From positions 2,891,501-2,955,500 of the forward strand of contig NZ_CP092415.1 in the NCBI RefSeq assembly GCF_023716465.1: a DNA stretch of 64,000 nt. The letters run 5' to 3'. The DNA is from Flagellimonas marinaquae (GTDB lineage: Bacteria > Bacteroidota > Bacteroidia > Flavobacteriales > Flavobacteriaceae). Below, piece by piece: positions 27,286 through 36,979 of this stretch (position 1 is its first letter; each line of letters starts with the position of its first letter). The position numbers and the translations under genes were made by a program. The notes under the pieces are model-generated. The model was given only the letters and a program-made list of their open reading frames with translations. It did not search any database and was not told where the DNA came from.

Positions 27286-28215
27286 ATGTCAAGCGAATCC
27301 TTGTCAGAACTTGGTAAGTTATCAGAACCGATAACCAAATTAATTGACTCCATCACCTGTGCTGTATCGGTTTTGTATGAACCGACCAGAATTAGAAAGA
27401 AAGCAAAGGCCGAAGCGGAGGCCATTAAAACCATTGCTAAAGCAAAGGTAGATGCGCTTGTAATTAGTGATAAGAATATAAGACAATACTATCTGGAATT
27501 AGAGGAGGAAATACTGTTGCGAGAACATAGGAAGAAAACCAATAGAGATTTAATTGCTGGACAAGCGGCAATGGAATTAATGGGAAAACAAGTTGATGAT
27601 AACCCCGTTGATAAAGATTGGATAATACAGTTTTTTGAGTCTGCAGAAGATGTTTCCAGTGAAGAAATGCAAGTTATTTGGGCAAGATTACTTGCGGGAG
27701 AGGTAAAGAGGCCTGGGACATTTTCCAAAAGGGCCATTCACGCTTTGAAACTTATGTCAACCAGGGAAGCGCAAGCCCTTAAGGCTTTAGTCGAATACTC
27801 CATAAAAAATGAAATGGGTGAATTCCTATTACCAACCAGTTATATGGGGGAATATTTCAAGGAAAGATTCGGTGATTATGCTTATAGAAAACAAGGGGCC
27901 TATTTGGATCACCTAAACCTTATAACAGTTTATAATTTTCCTGCTACCATGGTTTTCCCAATAAAAGATAATGAGTTTTCATTTTCCCTTTTAAATCGAA
28001 AAGTCACAGTTGGACTTGGTAAGCCAGCAGGAGACTTTAAGATGCAAACACAGGGTCAGAAATTCACTTCTTTCGGGAAGGAATTAGCCTTGTTAGTTAC
28101 TGGAGATTATGATGAGGATTACTTAAAAGCTCTTTGTACTAGAATTCAAGAAGTTCTCAAAGAAAGGGGATTTCCTTCAACGGCAATTGAGATTAACCAA
28201 GAGCCCACTGTTTAA
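27286..28215 (+). CDS. DUF2806-like protein
   Basis: 309 residues. An N-terminal helix-rich region carries a Lys/Ala/Glu coiled coil (RKKAKAEAEAIKTIAKAKVDAL). The central block has DWIIQFFESAEDVSSEEMQVIW and ARLLAGEVKRPGTFSKRAIHAL, the pattern of DUF2806 proteins. The C-terminal half is probably a small winged or mixed fold. The domain has no assigned biochemical function; it is often found in mobile islands. The gene is last before the decayed element end at 28254. Single gene with no partner closer than 130 bp. Confidence 0.65.
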   Translation: MSSESLSELGKLSEPITKLIDSITCAVSVLYEPTRIRKKAKAEAEAIKTIAKAKVDALVISDKNIRQYYLELEEEILLREHRKKTNRDLIAGQAAMELMGKQVDDNPVDKDWIIQFFESAEDVSSEEMQVIWARLLAGEVKRPGTFSKRAIHALKLMSTREAQALKALVEYSIKNEMGEFLLPTSYMGEYFKERFGDYAYRKQGAYLDHLNLITVYNFPATMVFPIKDNEFSFSLLNRKVTVGLGKPAGDFKMQTQGQKFTSFGKELALLVTGDYDEDYLKALCTRIQEVLKERGFPSTAIEINQEPTV

Positions 28216-28253
28216 TATTTCATTGCATATAAATGTGATGTCATTGTTTGTCA

Positions 28254-28412
28254 AAAAAATGCTTAAATTAGAAGTGTAAAACTTCCATAAGTTTTGCCTC
28301 TGAATGTGCTGATTTGAACACGGTTCAGGGTTCGGTTAACTGGTCTGAGTTAACGATGTAAATATTTGAAATTCAATTATTTATGTTTAGGAGGATGGAC
28401 CTGCCACACTCA
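28254..28412. repeat. Decayed right end of an integrative element
   Basis: These ~159 bp match 40541-40699 at roughly 85 percent by eye. They include identical stretches such as CATAAGTTTTGCCTCTG and CGGTTCAGGGTTCGGTTAAC. The copy ends in CCTGCCACACTC where 40686 has the intact core CCTGCCACCCCGAC, so the attachment core is mutated. It looks like the fossil right end of a related element, splitting element A in two. Confidence 0.75.
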
Positions 28413-28472
28413 GAAAGTTAGTCCTGCAAGATTTTGGGCTTTCAGCACTTCTTGGCCTTGCTTCATTCGTCT

Positions 28473-30236
28473 TCAATTGGATAGGTATCGAAACTTTTCT
28501 TCTATAAATTTCTCCGATATTTCCATATCGATGATATTGGCTTGGGTATCCGTAGCAAAATATACTCCGTTGTATTTTACAAATATGGTATCCAGAGGAC
28601 GTCCTGTAATATAAGGCCATTCCCAATACATTTTCTCATATTTAATTGGGTGTATTATATTGTTTTTTCGGTCAATTGTACCAAATCGTCCGTCACGTTC
28701 CACCTTGATCAATGTTGGGTTATTGTAGATAATTTGGTCATACTCCGGTGGTACTGTGGTCTTCCCATCTCGATCGATAAGACCGTGTTTTCCATCCTTT
28801 ACCACAAAATGTTCGTTTGGACCGTATTCCACCCAGTTTGAAATATAGTCATATTCAAAGGGTATGATGGTTTTCCCTTCTTTGGAGATCAACCCAAGTT
28901 TCCCATATTGACCCGCAATAAACCTGTTGTTTTTATCATAATAACACGGTCTGAGATAGTCGTATTGGGGAGGGAGAATTTCTTTGCCACCTTTGGTATA
29001 GAGACCAAAGGATCCCTGCTTTTCCACAATCAAATATTCCATCCACCTATCCGAATAAATAAAGTCATTCTCGATAGGGATGACCGCCCTGTTTTTTGAA
29101 TCGATGACACCATATTTTCCATCGCGGCGTACTATGCCATAACTTTCACCATTGACTTCTTGGAACTTATCTATGGAATCATATGTCATAGGTATCAATG
29201 GCGTTCCATTGTGGTCGGTCACACCAAATTTTCCATTGTCATCTTTTAAGATCAGTGTACCGATGGTTACGGAATCGTTCTTGAAATAGTTTGGAGTTAT
29301 GGACCTATAAGTAAGCGGCAATATTTGGTCTGCGGTTGCGTCCAATATTCCGTACAATCCACCAAATCTAAGCTTATATCTCCCTAGTGGATACGGGAAG
29401 CTTTCTATGGTGTCATATTTTGGCATGAGAATAAATTGTCCCTCCCGATCGATCAGGCCAAACTTTGAGGAAGTCTTTACAATGGCCCTTTTTGAGCCAT
29501 CAAATGCGTTGTACTTTTCAAATTTGCCAAAGGGAAGAATTGGTTCAAAATTTTCATCGATATAGCCGAACTTTCCCTCAATACTTACCAAACACGGACC
29601 GTTCTTGAAATAGGTATAATTATGTTGGTTGTGCAATCCTCCTGTTAATGAATCATATTGGAAATCCGTTAATTGTTGTCCATTACAGGAGAAGAAAGCC
29701 CATTTTTGACCCATCCGTAGACAGACCAGACTATCAATTTTAGTGTACCGAGCGCCATCATAGATGATTGGCACCACAGTATTTCCCGATCGATCGATAA
29801 ATCCCCATTTTCCATTCACTTTGGCCGATGCAAGCCCACATTTATAAAAGTAGCTCTCGTTATCGAATTTATGTGATATGATTATGTTCCCTGTACGATC
29901 TAGGAAACCCCACTTACCATTTTTTTTGGCCGGAGCCAGACCATTTGAAAAGACCCCCAGATGTTCATATATGAAATCGATGAGTGTGTCCTGATGGATA
30001 TTGATATAACCTGACTTCCCAGAGCTGTGCGCCAATATCATCCCCTCGGCATCGATTGGGTTTAAAAACTCGTACTTGTCCAGTGGAATCAAGGTATCCC
30101 CATTATTATCAATATAGCCCCATGACCCGTCCTTATGAATTCTTGAAAAGGATTGCTCTTTAGGTTGTGACTTTGCCTTGGGCTTACAACTGTGAATTAT
30201 TGGAAGTAGAATGATAACAAGGAGAACGATTCTCAT
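28473..30236 (-). CDS. WG-repeat lipoprotein
   Basis: 587 residues starting with a lipoprotein signal, MRIVLLVIILLPIIHSCKPK, where Cys17 would be lipidated. The rest is a tandem array of more than ten WG/KWG-type repeats (GKWGFIDRSGN, GKFGVTDHNGT, GKYGVIDSKN, GKHGLIDRDGK and others), each a beta-hairpin thought to build a propeller or solenoid. WG proteins are usually surface or periplasmic binding modules; the ligand is unknown. The gene starts 19 bases after the stop of the alpha-2-macroglobulin gene and is probably the last gene of that operon. Confidence 0.87.
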   Translation of the reverse strand: MRIVLLVIILLPIIHSCKPKAKSQPKEQSFSRIHKDGSWGYIDNNGDTLIPLDKYEFLNPIDAEGMILAHSSGKSGYINIHQDTLIDFIYEHLGVFSNGLAPAKKNGKWGFLDRTGNIIISHKFDNESYFYKCGLASAKVNGKWGFIDRSGNTVVPIIYDGARYTKIDSLVCLRMGQKWAFFSCNGQQLTDFQYDSLTGGLHNQHNYTYFKNGPCLVSIEGKFGYIDENFEPILPFGKFEKYNAFDGSKRAIVKTSSKFGLIDREGQFILMPKYDTIESFPYPLGRYKLRFGGLYGILDATADQILPLTYRSITPNYFKNDSVTIGTLILKDDNGKFGVTDHNGTPLIPMTYDSIDKFQEVNGESYGIVRRDGKYGVIDSKNRAVIPIENDFIYSDRWMEYLIVEKQGSFGLYTKGGKEILPPQYDYLRPCYYDKNNRFIAGQYGKLGLISKEGKTIIPFEYDYISNWVEYGPNEHFVVKDGKHGLIDRDGKTTVPPEYDQIIYNNPTLIKVERDGRFGTIDRKNNIIHPIKYEKMYWEWPYITGRPLDTIFVKYNGVYFATDTQANIIDMEISEKFIEEKFRYLSN

Positions 30237-30255
30237 TTTTTACATTTTAAATTTA

Positions 30256-33200
30256 TTATTCTACTTTTAATCTCGCACCTTTCGAATGTCCTGAAAACTC
30301 AGGGGCATACATACTTTGCAAAGTTGCTATTCCTGTACCAAAGTCCCCGCTGTTATTGACCCTCAACTGATATTCAAGAATGTATGTCCCCTTCGGGAGA
30401 CGGTCGAAGAAAAAATGGGTCGCGACATCTTTTGTGGATTGATAATACCCTAACCCATCTTGCCATTTGTATTCAGAGAGTACATCAATGGGCTCTAAAC
30501 CAGAAGCTCTTAAATCCTTAAGGTGTACAAATTCCAATTCCTCCGTGGAAGTAATTTCCAATCGAACTGTGATAAGGTCACCAAGGTTTAATTTTAATTC
30601 TGGACCAATAGGCCTCAACTTTTCGCCATCCGTGGTTTTTTCGGTGAGGAATATGTTTTTTCCAATCATCAAAGGACCATCTTCAGCATCAACGATTTTG
30701 TCCAAATTCTCGAAGTATTGCCAATATATTCCCCCAAATCCGGAAACCTTGCTCTTATTTTGAATTTTGATCTCTGCCATTTCCGGTGATATCTCCTCCT
30801 CGGACCAAACAAGTTTCATATAACCGGTACCTGCTTCTTTTTCGGTCTGATCCAGTTTTTTGGTTTGGATCTTTTGGTCCCCTATCAAGATGGAGGTGTT
30901 GTCGGCTACCGATAACCAATCGTTTCCTTGTATGAGCAATGCATAGATGGCTTCCGTGGTTGCTTTGGTGGTGTCCCACTGATGCGTCCTTTTGTTTTTT
31001 AGCAACCATAACTTTAAACCATCAATGGTTTCATTGGTTGCTCCTATTTCGGTAAATGCCTCTATGAGCAACGCCTGCGTTTCAATGGGAGCTTGAAACC
31101 AATACCATCCTGATTTATTTGCCTTCCAATAGATCCCGTTCTCTTCACTGTGCACTGCTTGTTCGTTGAGAGCCTCCAAGATTTTTTTTGCAATGTCCTT
31201 CTTGCCATACCTGTTCATGATGAGCGCAGTCAATCCTTTCTCATAAAGCGGTTTGGTCAACCATTTTTCCTCGCACAACGCTACGTACTTTGCTTGTATG
31301 GTTTTTAGTTCTCCGGTTACGGGATGACTGTCCAAAAAGAAACTTCTGGCATATAGGTAATGGATATCGGCATTGTTCAAAGCAATTTGGGTGGAATCCA
31401 CGGCCTCTTTCAGCTTTTGCTTATAGTTCTTGACAAACTCCATGTCCAAATACTGCAAAGCCCTTCCCGTAAGTCCCTTGGTATAGGAACTATTTTCACT
31501 CGTGACGTTCATCTTTTTCAAGTGTCCAAATCCGGCCACTATATGCCTGGTGATAAAATTGCTTTCACGACCTCCGGCAAACCATGGGAAACCTCCAGAA
31601 GCCAACTGCAGCTCTTTCAATTTGTTCAAGGCTTGGGTTTGATGGTCAGTTAGGGCGTTCTTTTCAAAAAGTCTACCCAACTTTGCTTTGTTTTCACTTT
31701 CATTTTTAGCATCCCTTGCCCAGGGTGTTTCAGCAATTAAAATGGATTGTAATTCTTCATTTTTTTCTAGGGCACTTTTCTCTTGCCCAGTATCTGCCCA
31801 ACTCTGAAATACTTCGGCTATTTGGGGATTGCTGTTTACAATATGTTCCGCAATGGCATTGGCATAGAATCTTGAAAAGGTCTGTTCTGCGCATTCGTAG
31901 GGGAATTCCATAAGATAGGGCAATGATTTTATGGCGGTCCATGCTGGATTTGAAGTGTACTCCAATGTAAATCGATGATGTTGGAGCGATGTGGAGCTTT
32001 GTGTTTTCAATGACTCCAGAACAACTTCTTTAGTGTTATTGGGCAGCACCCAAATGGGTTTAGATTCGGTTATCAATATCCTGTTGGACAAAACGGGAAT
32101 GACCATACTTTCCCCATCACTTTTAGCACCTGATTTGGCCAGCACTTTAAGCTGAACTGCGTTTGTGTTTTCAGGGATATGGAGCTTCCAAGAAACGTTT
32201 ACATCATTGTTGGGGGAAATACTGAAGTTTTGTGTTTGGTCATTTCCAAAGACGTTCTGGTCCAATGGTTTCATGGTTTCCGCATCGAACAGTTGTAGGA
32301 TGGCAACACCGGATTGCGGATCGGAAGTGAGATTACTGATTTTGGAAGAAAACACCAAAGTGTCCTTTTCCCTTAAAAAACGTGGATAGTTTGGAACTAG
32401 GCTCAGGTCTTTCTGGGTTACGGCCGTTTTTTCCAATCGACCAACCTCTAAATCCTTGGTATGGGCAAGCATCATAAACCGCCATTTGGTCAAAGCTTGA
32501 GGGGAATCAAAATTGATGTTGATGGCACCATTGGAATCCGTTGTGAGATTGGGCAAGAAAAATGCCGTCTCCTTCAGGTTAGATCTGGTTTCTACCTGCA
32601 GGGCATTTTCAAGACCTTTTTTTGTTGTGATGATGACCACACCATTGACTCCTCTTGAGCCATAAATGGCCGAGGCGGAATCACCCTTTAACACGGTGAT
32701 ATCCTCAATGTCGGAAGGAAGAATGGTCACTTCATTCAATCCATCTGGACCAAATTCGATGGGAACACCGTCAATGACAAAGAGGGGCCTATTTTTAGAG
32801 TTCAAGGAGGTCATTCCTCGAATGATGACTTCAGCTCCTGCACCTGCGTTTCCGGCCGCTTCGGTAATCTGTATTCCGGCCACTTTACCAGCAAGTTTGT
32901 TTTCAATATCGGCACTTATACTGTAGGCATTAATATAAACCGCACCTGTCAAATCTTTTTTGAGCTGAACACCCATAGCTGTGATCACGACTTCATCCAA
33001 AGCTTGGGAATCCTCTTCCAAAGCTATGTTCACGGAGTTCGATTGAGTGATGGGAACCATTTCACTTTTAAAACCAATGTAGCTAAGGACCAATTCGGAA
33101 CCGATCGGGGCATTAATGGAGTAAAAACCATCAAAATCGGTCTGTGTCCCTGAAGTGGTACCATTTACAATTACGTTCACACCAGGTAGGGGTATCCCAT

Positions 33201-36200
33201 CAGAATCCATCACAATACCACTGATGTTACCTTCAGCCTTTGGGGGTTGATATGTCTTGAGCTTGAGTTTTTGGAGATAACGGTCATTATCATATTGGGT
33301 ACTTCCAAAATCGAGTCCAAACCAGTTGAGCTGATGATAGTTTTTAAGAAAAGTAAGTGCGTTTAGTCGTGGCGTGTAATGGAACTTTCTAAAATTCGTG
33401 GTTGTAAACGAATAGCCATCATCTATTCTCGGTGCATAGGCACTACGGTAATATTGATGTCCAAATCGGTTGTCCCAATCGTGCGGCTTAAATTGGTCCA
33501 GAGAAGTATCGTACATACTTGCCAAGACTTCCGCATTGGCACCCTTGTTATCTGAATTGGTAATCTTGAAGCTCCATGTTTCTTTTGCATCGGGAACAAG
33601 TTTATTTCTAAAGCTTATCGTTTCGATGGTCAGCCCTTTGGTGACTTCGGGAAAATCTACCGCAAATTGCGTGGAGTAAAGACTATTGAATTTTACAAAA
33701 TACAGATTGAACTCCAATTTGTCCTTAAAGCCTTTCTCAACGGGAACCTTTATATATGAAGTCCCTTTTTTAATGTCAATTTCATTGCTGTACACCTTCT
33801 TTTCATTACAATAACCGTCCAAGAAAAACTTTAGGTTCTCTGCTGCGGTACTAATTTGAAGGTGTACGAAGCCATCTCTTTTATAGGCACTATTGACAAG
33901 TTTGTAATCAAAAAGTTGACTTTTGGATACGAATGCCTCGTTATTGCCATATACATCAAACCCTTGTTCAATTGAGACCGTGTCTTTTAACTGGTCCACA
34001 GCGGTCAGTGTGATAGTATAGGATCCGGCTTGCCATGCCTTCATATCCCCCAAAGCGATAACTTCCTCACCATTGGTTTCGATTTGTTTTCTGAGTACCA
34101 TTTCTCTTTTGGTCCAATGTTCCTTTAGGTCGAGACTATCAAATAGTTCATGGGGGAAGAGCTGTCGATACCTTTCTTTTTCCATTATCTGCCCTTCTGG
34201 TAAACCCCAAGGTTTTTTTCGGAATACATAATCAGGTTCTTTTAGCTTAAATATCTTTATCTCCAGTTGGGCAGGTATAGGTTGGGAATTCAGATTTTGA
34301 GCCGTTACACTTATACTGTTGGATTCTTCTTTGTTCAATGTAGAGGCCATCTTGAGATTGGCCTGTAGATTATGATAGCCTACCCGGACAGTGGTTTCGG
34401 CGGACCTTGTTTCTCCGTTGATGTCAGTGACATCTGCTGTGATGTCATAGGAATAAATGGGCCTGTGCGTTTTGAAAATGGTGGAATCTGGGATGGATAC
34501 AAATGGAATTTCAAAGCTTCCTTTCCCATTTGTTTCAACTTCACCTTGGGCTATGATCTGTGCCTCACTTTGATAGTACAGACTACCACGCAATGAGGTC
34601 AAATTTCGTTTTACGGTGTATTGGACCTTCGCATTTTTAATGGCCATACCAAGTAGTGCATTGGCATTACCCTTGACCACAACGGAATCACCGACCAGAA
34701 GGTTTTCCTTTACCTCTTCAAAATTCACTTCAAAACGCGGTCTTTTGTATTCCTCCACCGAGAAATAGACTTCGGCCATTTCAAAATCATCGATTTTGTA
34801 CCAGTAGGGGTCTTCATCCTCTTCATCGGTTCCATAATCTTCATCCATTTCGATCAAGAACTCACCCGTTAGTACATTACGGGGTATCTCATATTGTCCA
34901 TGGACAGAACCAAATTCATTGGTCTTTAACCGGATTTCTTTGATTTCCTCATTATTAGCATCATAGATGAACAAGGTGACCCAAGTATTCGGCACAACGT
35001 TGGTTTTTCCCTTTTTTTGTTCCGTTAGGATTCCCTTGAAATAGAGGGTTTGCCCCGGACGATATATACTTCGGTCCAAAAAGAGTGACATTTTGGCCAG
35101 ACGCTCATCCTCATTATTGAAATAGTTGCTTTTTGAATACAGCCTTTGATCATAGTTTACAATGGTATCATGCTCTTTGATGGCCATGACTTTTAAATCA
35201 TAGAAATCTTTTTTAGGTCGTTTTACCGAGAAGGAACCCTTAGCATCGGTCTCTCCAATTTTAACGTAGTCCTCGTCATCGGTCAAGGTAAGTTTGGCTC
35301 CCGGAATTGGGTGTCCGTTTGACCGGTCCAGTAATTTAAAATCGAGACTGTTCTCAGCCATTGTGGAGAGCAACACCAAGTTTGTGGCTTGGACTTTTTC
35401 ATACGCATATATTTCATTGAGTGCCATTGGATTTCCAACTTTGGATGCAATGATCAAGTGGCTGCCCATAGGGAGTTCAGGAAAGTCGATCTCTATGTCG
35501 TGACTATAGAAATCCTTTTTCTTTTGTAGGCTGTAAAACCTATTGGCAATGTGTTTCGTGTTTTTGATCACGTTCAGTGCAAGACTGTCACGCTTATACG
35601 AGTAGGTGTCCGTAAAATATTCGTTGGGGATAGGATATATGGAGATATAAAGGGAATCTACATTTTTAAAAGTGACCCTTCCAAGAAATGGTTTATTGTG
35701 GACAATATTTTTCTCCATCTCAATATCCAATTCTTGTTTTTCAATCTTGGTCTTTAAAATTTTGCAGAGCAGACCACCATCCGAGTTTGGATATTTATCG
35801 ATTACTTCTTTACACAAGTTATAGGCCCTGATTCTTTGTTCCGCAAGTAGTGGGTCATTTTTTGCATTGTTGCTATTGGTCGCATTGAACAAGCTTTCCG
35901 CGATTTCATAGGCTATGATTCCGGAGACTCTATGGTCAGGATATTTTTCATATAGCCGTTGCAACCCGTTCAAATACAATCGATTTCTATTTTCCAACGG
36001 AGAGTTGTTCCTTGAAAACTTCAATCTTTGGATTACCACATCTACATATGCTATGGTGTCGTTGTTTTTGTGAAAGGTTTCCAGTTCTTGGAACAGCTTT
36101 AAGGCCCTTTGATTCGAAAAAATACTGTCAACGGTCTTGAAGGGCTCTTTGACAAATTCTTCCGTGGATTCAAAAATCACGGGGTCGTTAAGGAAAAACC

Positions 36201-36837
36201 GTTCTTCAGACCTATTTACATACCATCGGTCAATTTTATGGAAGGCCAGGGCCCTATGCATCAAAAAATCGTAGAGGGTAGGCCTATACTTTTTGGAGGT
36301 ATTGCTCTCCGTTAGAATTGCCTTAAACTGATCAATCGGTATTTCTTTCAGCTCATTGGTATGCTGTAATGATTGTTTGTGGAGTTTCCCTATATGGGCT
36401 ACTAAAGTATTGGCATCCCATTTTTCAAAATCATCGGTTTCTTCACTATTTAAAGTTTCCGTTCTGTTTCGGATTTTATATTGATTGTGGGCGAGATATT
36501 GCTCCAAAAAACCTGCATACACGGATGTAAGAAGTGCATCGGTCGGAAATTTGGAAGTGTTGATATATCCCTGTATTTCTTTGATAACCTGTTGCTGGGC
36601 ATTTTCCTCAAGCAAAAGAGCGAACTTGGATTTGTAGATAAAGCTCTTGACGATTTGATCACTATCGTTGGCTCTGTTACTCTTTTTAAGAATCTTGTCA
36701 ACGACTTCAGAGGCACTTTTAAACTTCCCATCGAGTTCAAATTGTTCAACTTCCTTCCAAAGATTATCGTATTTGGTTTGTGCTGTGGTACATTGGAGCC
36801 CTATAATTAGGAGTAATAGAAGTAAAGGTTTTTTCAT
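30256..36837 (-). CDS. Alpha-2-macroglobulin-family protein with inserted carboxypeptidase-regulatory and TonB-plug domains
   Basis: 2193 residues from the ATG at 36837 (MKKPLLLLLLIIGL, a signal peptide); the longer frame adds 18 residues without a signal. An MG2-type macroglobulin domain begins near residue 590 (LDRSIYRPGQTLYFKG). Near 1205-1290 lies a CarboxypepD_reg domain (GVNVIVNGTTSGTQTDFDG), followed to about 1410 by a SusC-type TonB plug (GAEVIIRGMTSLNSKNRPLF, SASAIYGSRGVNGVVIITT). Bacterial A2M with the thioester CAEQ (near 1648, YECAEQTFSRFYAN) resumes afterwards. No TonB beta-barrel follows the plug. Known bacterial A2Ms trap proteases in the periplasm; the plug insertion is unusual. 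Third gene of a four-gene operon. Confidence 0.88.
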   Translation of the reverse strand: MKKPLLLLLLIIGLQCTTAQTKYDNLWKEVEQFELDGKFKSASEVVDKILKKSNRANDSDQIVKSFIYKSKFALLLEENAQQQVIKEIQGYINTSKFPTDALLTSVYAGFLEQYLAHNQYKIRNRTETLNSEETDDFEKWDANTLVAHIGKLHKQSLQHTNELKEIPIDQFKAILTESNTSKKYRPTLYDFLMHRALAFHKIDRWYVNRSEERFFLNDPVIFESTEEFVKEPFKTVDSIFSNQRALKLFQELETFHKNNDTIAYVDVVIQRLKFSRNNSPLENRNRLYLNGLQRLYEKYPDHRVSGIIAYEIAESLFNATNSNNAKNDPLLAEQRIRAYNLCKEVIDKYPNSDGGLLCKILKTKIEKQELDIEMEKNIVHNKPFLGRVTFKNVDSLYISIYPIPNEYFTDTYSYKRDSLALNVIKNTKHIANRFYSLQKKKDFYSHDIEIDFPELPMGSHLIIASKVGNPMALNEIYAYEKVQATNLVLLSTMAENSLDFKLLDRSNGHPIPGAKLTLTDDEDYVKIGETDAKGSFSVKRPKKDFYDLKVMAIKEHDTIVNYDQRLYSKSNYFNNEDERLAKMSLFLDRSIYRPGQTLYFKGILTEQKKGKTNVVPNTWVTLFIYDANNEEIKEIRLKTNEFGSVHGQYEIPRNVLTGEFLIEMDEDYGTDEEDEDPYWYKIDDFEMAEVYFSVEEYKRPRFEVNFEEVKENLLVGDSVVVKGNANALLGMAIKNAKVQYTVKRNLTSLRGSLYYQSEAQIIAQGEVETNGKGSFEIPFVSIPDSTIFKTHRPIYSYDITADVTDINGETRSAETTVRVGYHNLQANLKMASTLNKEESNSISVTAQNLNSQPIPAQLEIKIFKLKEPDYVFRKKPWGLPEGQIMEKERYRQLFPHELFDSLDLKEHWTKREMVLRKQIETNGEEVIALGDMKAWQAGSYTITLTAVDQLKDTVSIEQGFDVYGNNEAFVSKSQLFDYKLVNSAYKRDGFVHLQISTAAENLKFFLDGYCNEKKVYSNEIDIKKGTSYIKVPVEKGFKDKLEFNLYFVKFNSLYSTQFAVDFPEVTKGLTIETISFRNKLVPDAKETWSFKITNSDNKGANAEVLASMYDTSLDQFKPHDWDNRFGHQYYRSAYAPRIDDGYSFTTTNFRKFHYTPRLNALTFLKNYHQLNWFGLDFGSTQYDNDRYLQKLKLKTYQPPKAEGNISGIVMDSDGIPLPGVNVIVNGTTSGTQTDFDGFYSINAPIGSELVLSYIGFKSEMVPITQSNSVNIALEEDSQALDEVVITAMGVQLKKDLTGAVYINAYSISADIENKLAGKVAGIQITEAAGNAGAGAEVIIRGMTSLNSKNRPLFVIDGVPIEFGPDGLNEVTILPSDIEDITVLKGDSASAIYGSRGVNGVVIITTKKGLENALQVETRSNLKETAFFLPNLTTDSNGAININFDSPQALTKWRFMMLAHTKDLEVGRLEKTAVTQKDLSLVPNYPRFLREKDTLVFSSKISNLTSDPQSGVAILQLFDAETMKPLDQNVFGNDQTQNFSISPNNDVNVSWKLHIPENTNAVQLKVLAKSGAKSDGESMVIPVLSNRILITESKPIWVLPNNTKEVVLESLKTQSSTSLQHHRFTLEYTSNPAWTAIKSLPYLMEFPYECAEQTFSRFYANAIAEHIVNSNPQIAEVFQSWADTGQEKSALEKNEELQSILIAETPWARDAKNESENKAKLGRLFEKNALTDHQTQALNKLKELQLASGGFPWFAGGRESNFITRHIVAGFGHLKKMNVTSENSSYTKGLTGRALQYLDMEFVKNYKQKLKEAVDSTQIALNNADIHYLYARSFFLDSHPVTGELKTIQAKYVALCEEKWLTKPLYEKGLTALIMNRYGKKDIAKKILEALNEQAVHSEENGIYWKANKSGWYWFQAPIETQALLIEAFTEIGATNETIDGLKLWLLKNKRTHQWDTTKATTEAIYALLIQGNDWLSVADNTSILIGDQKIQTKKLDQTEKEAGTGYMKLVWSEEEISPEMAEIKIQNKSKVSGFGGIYWQYFENLDKIVDAEDGPLMIGKNIFLTEKTTDGEKLRPIGPELKLNLGDLITVRLEITSTEELEFVHLKDLRASGLEPIDVLSEYKWQDGLGYYQSTKDVATHFFFDRLPKGTYILEYQLRVNNSGDFGTGIATLQSMYAPEFSGHSKGARLKVE

Positions 36838-36979
36838 GGTGGTCAATTTTCCTGAAAGAACTAAAGTTACACTCTTAAGTACAAGTGCCAATGAGTGTAC
36901 CTATCATATGGGTTAGGGAAGGGAACAAAACCATCGATTTATGACAACTGATTCAATGTCTTCTGGAAATTATTAAAAT

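Noticed and set aside
34700..36837. Lipoprotein start for the macroglobulin
   Set aside because: The only cysteine near the signal (GLQC) does not fit a lipobox; a standard signal peptide is more likely.
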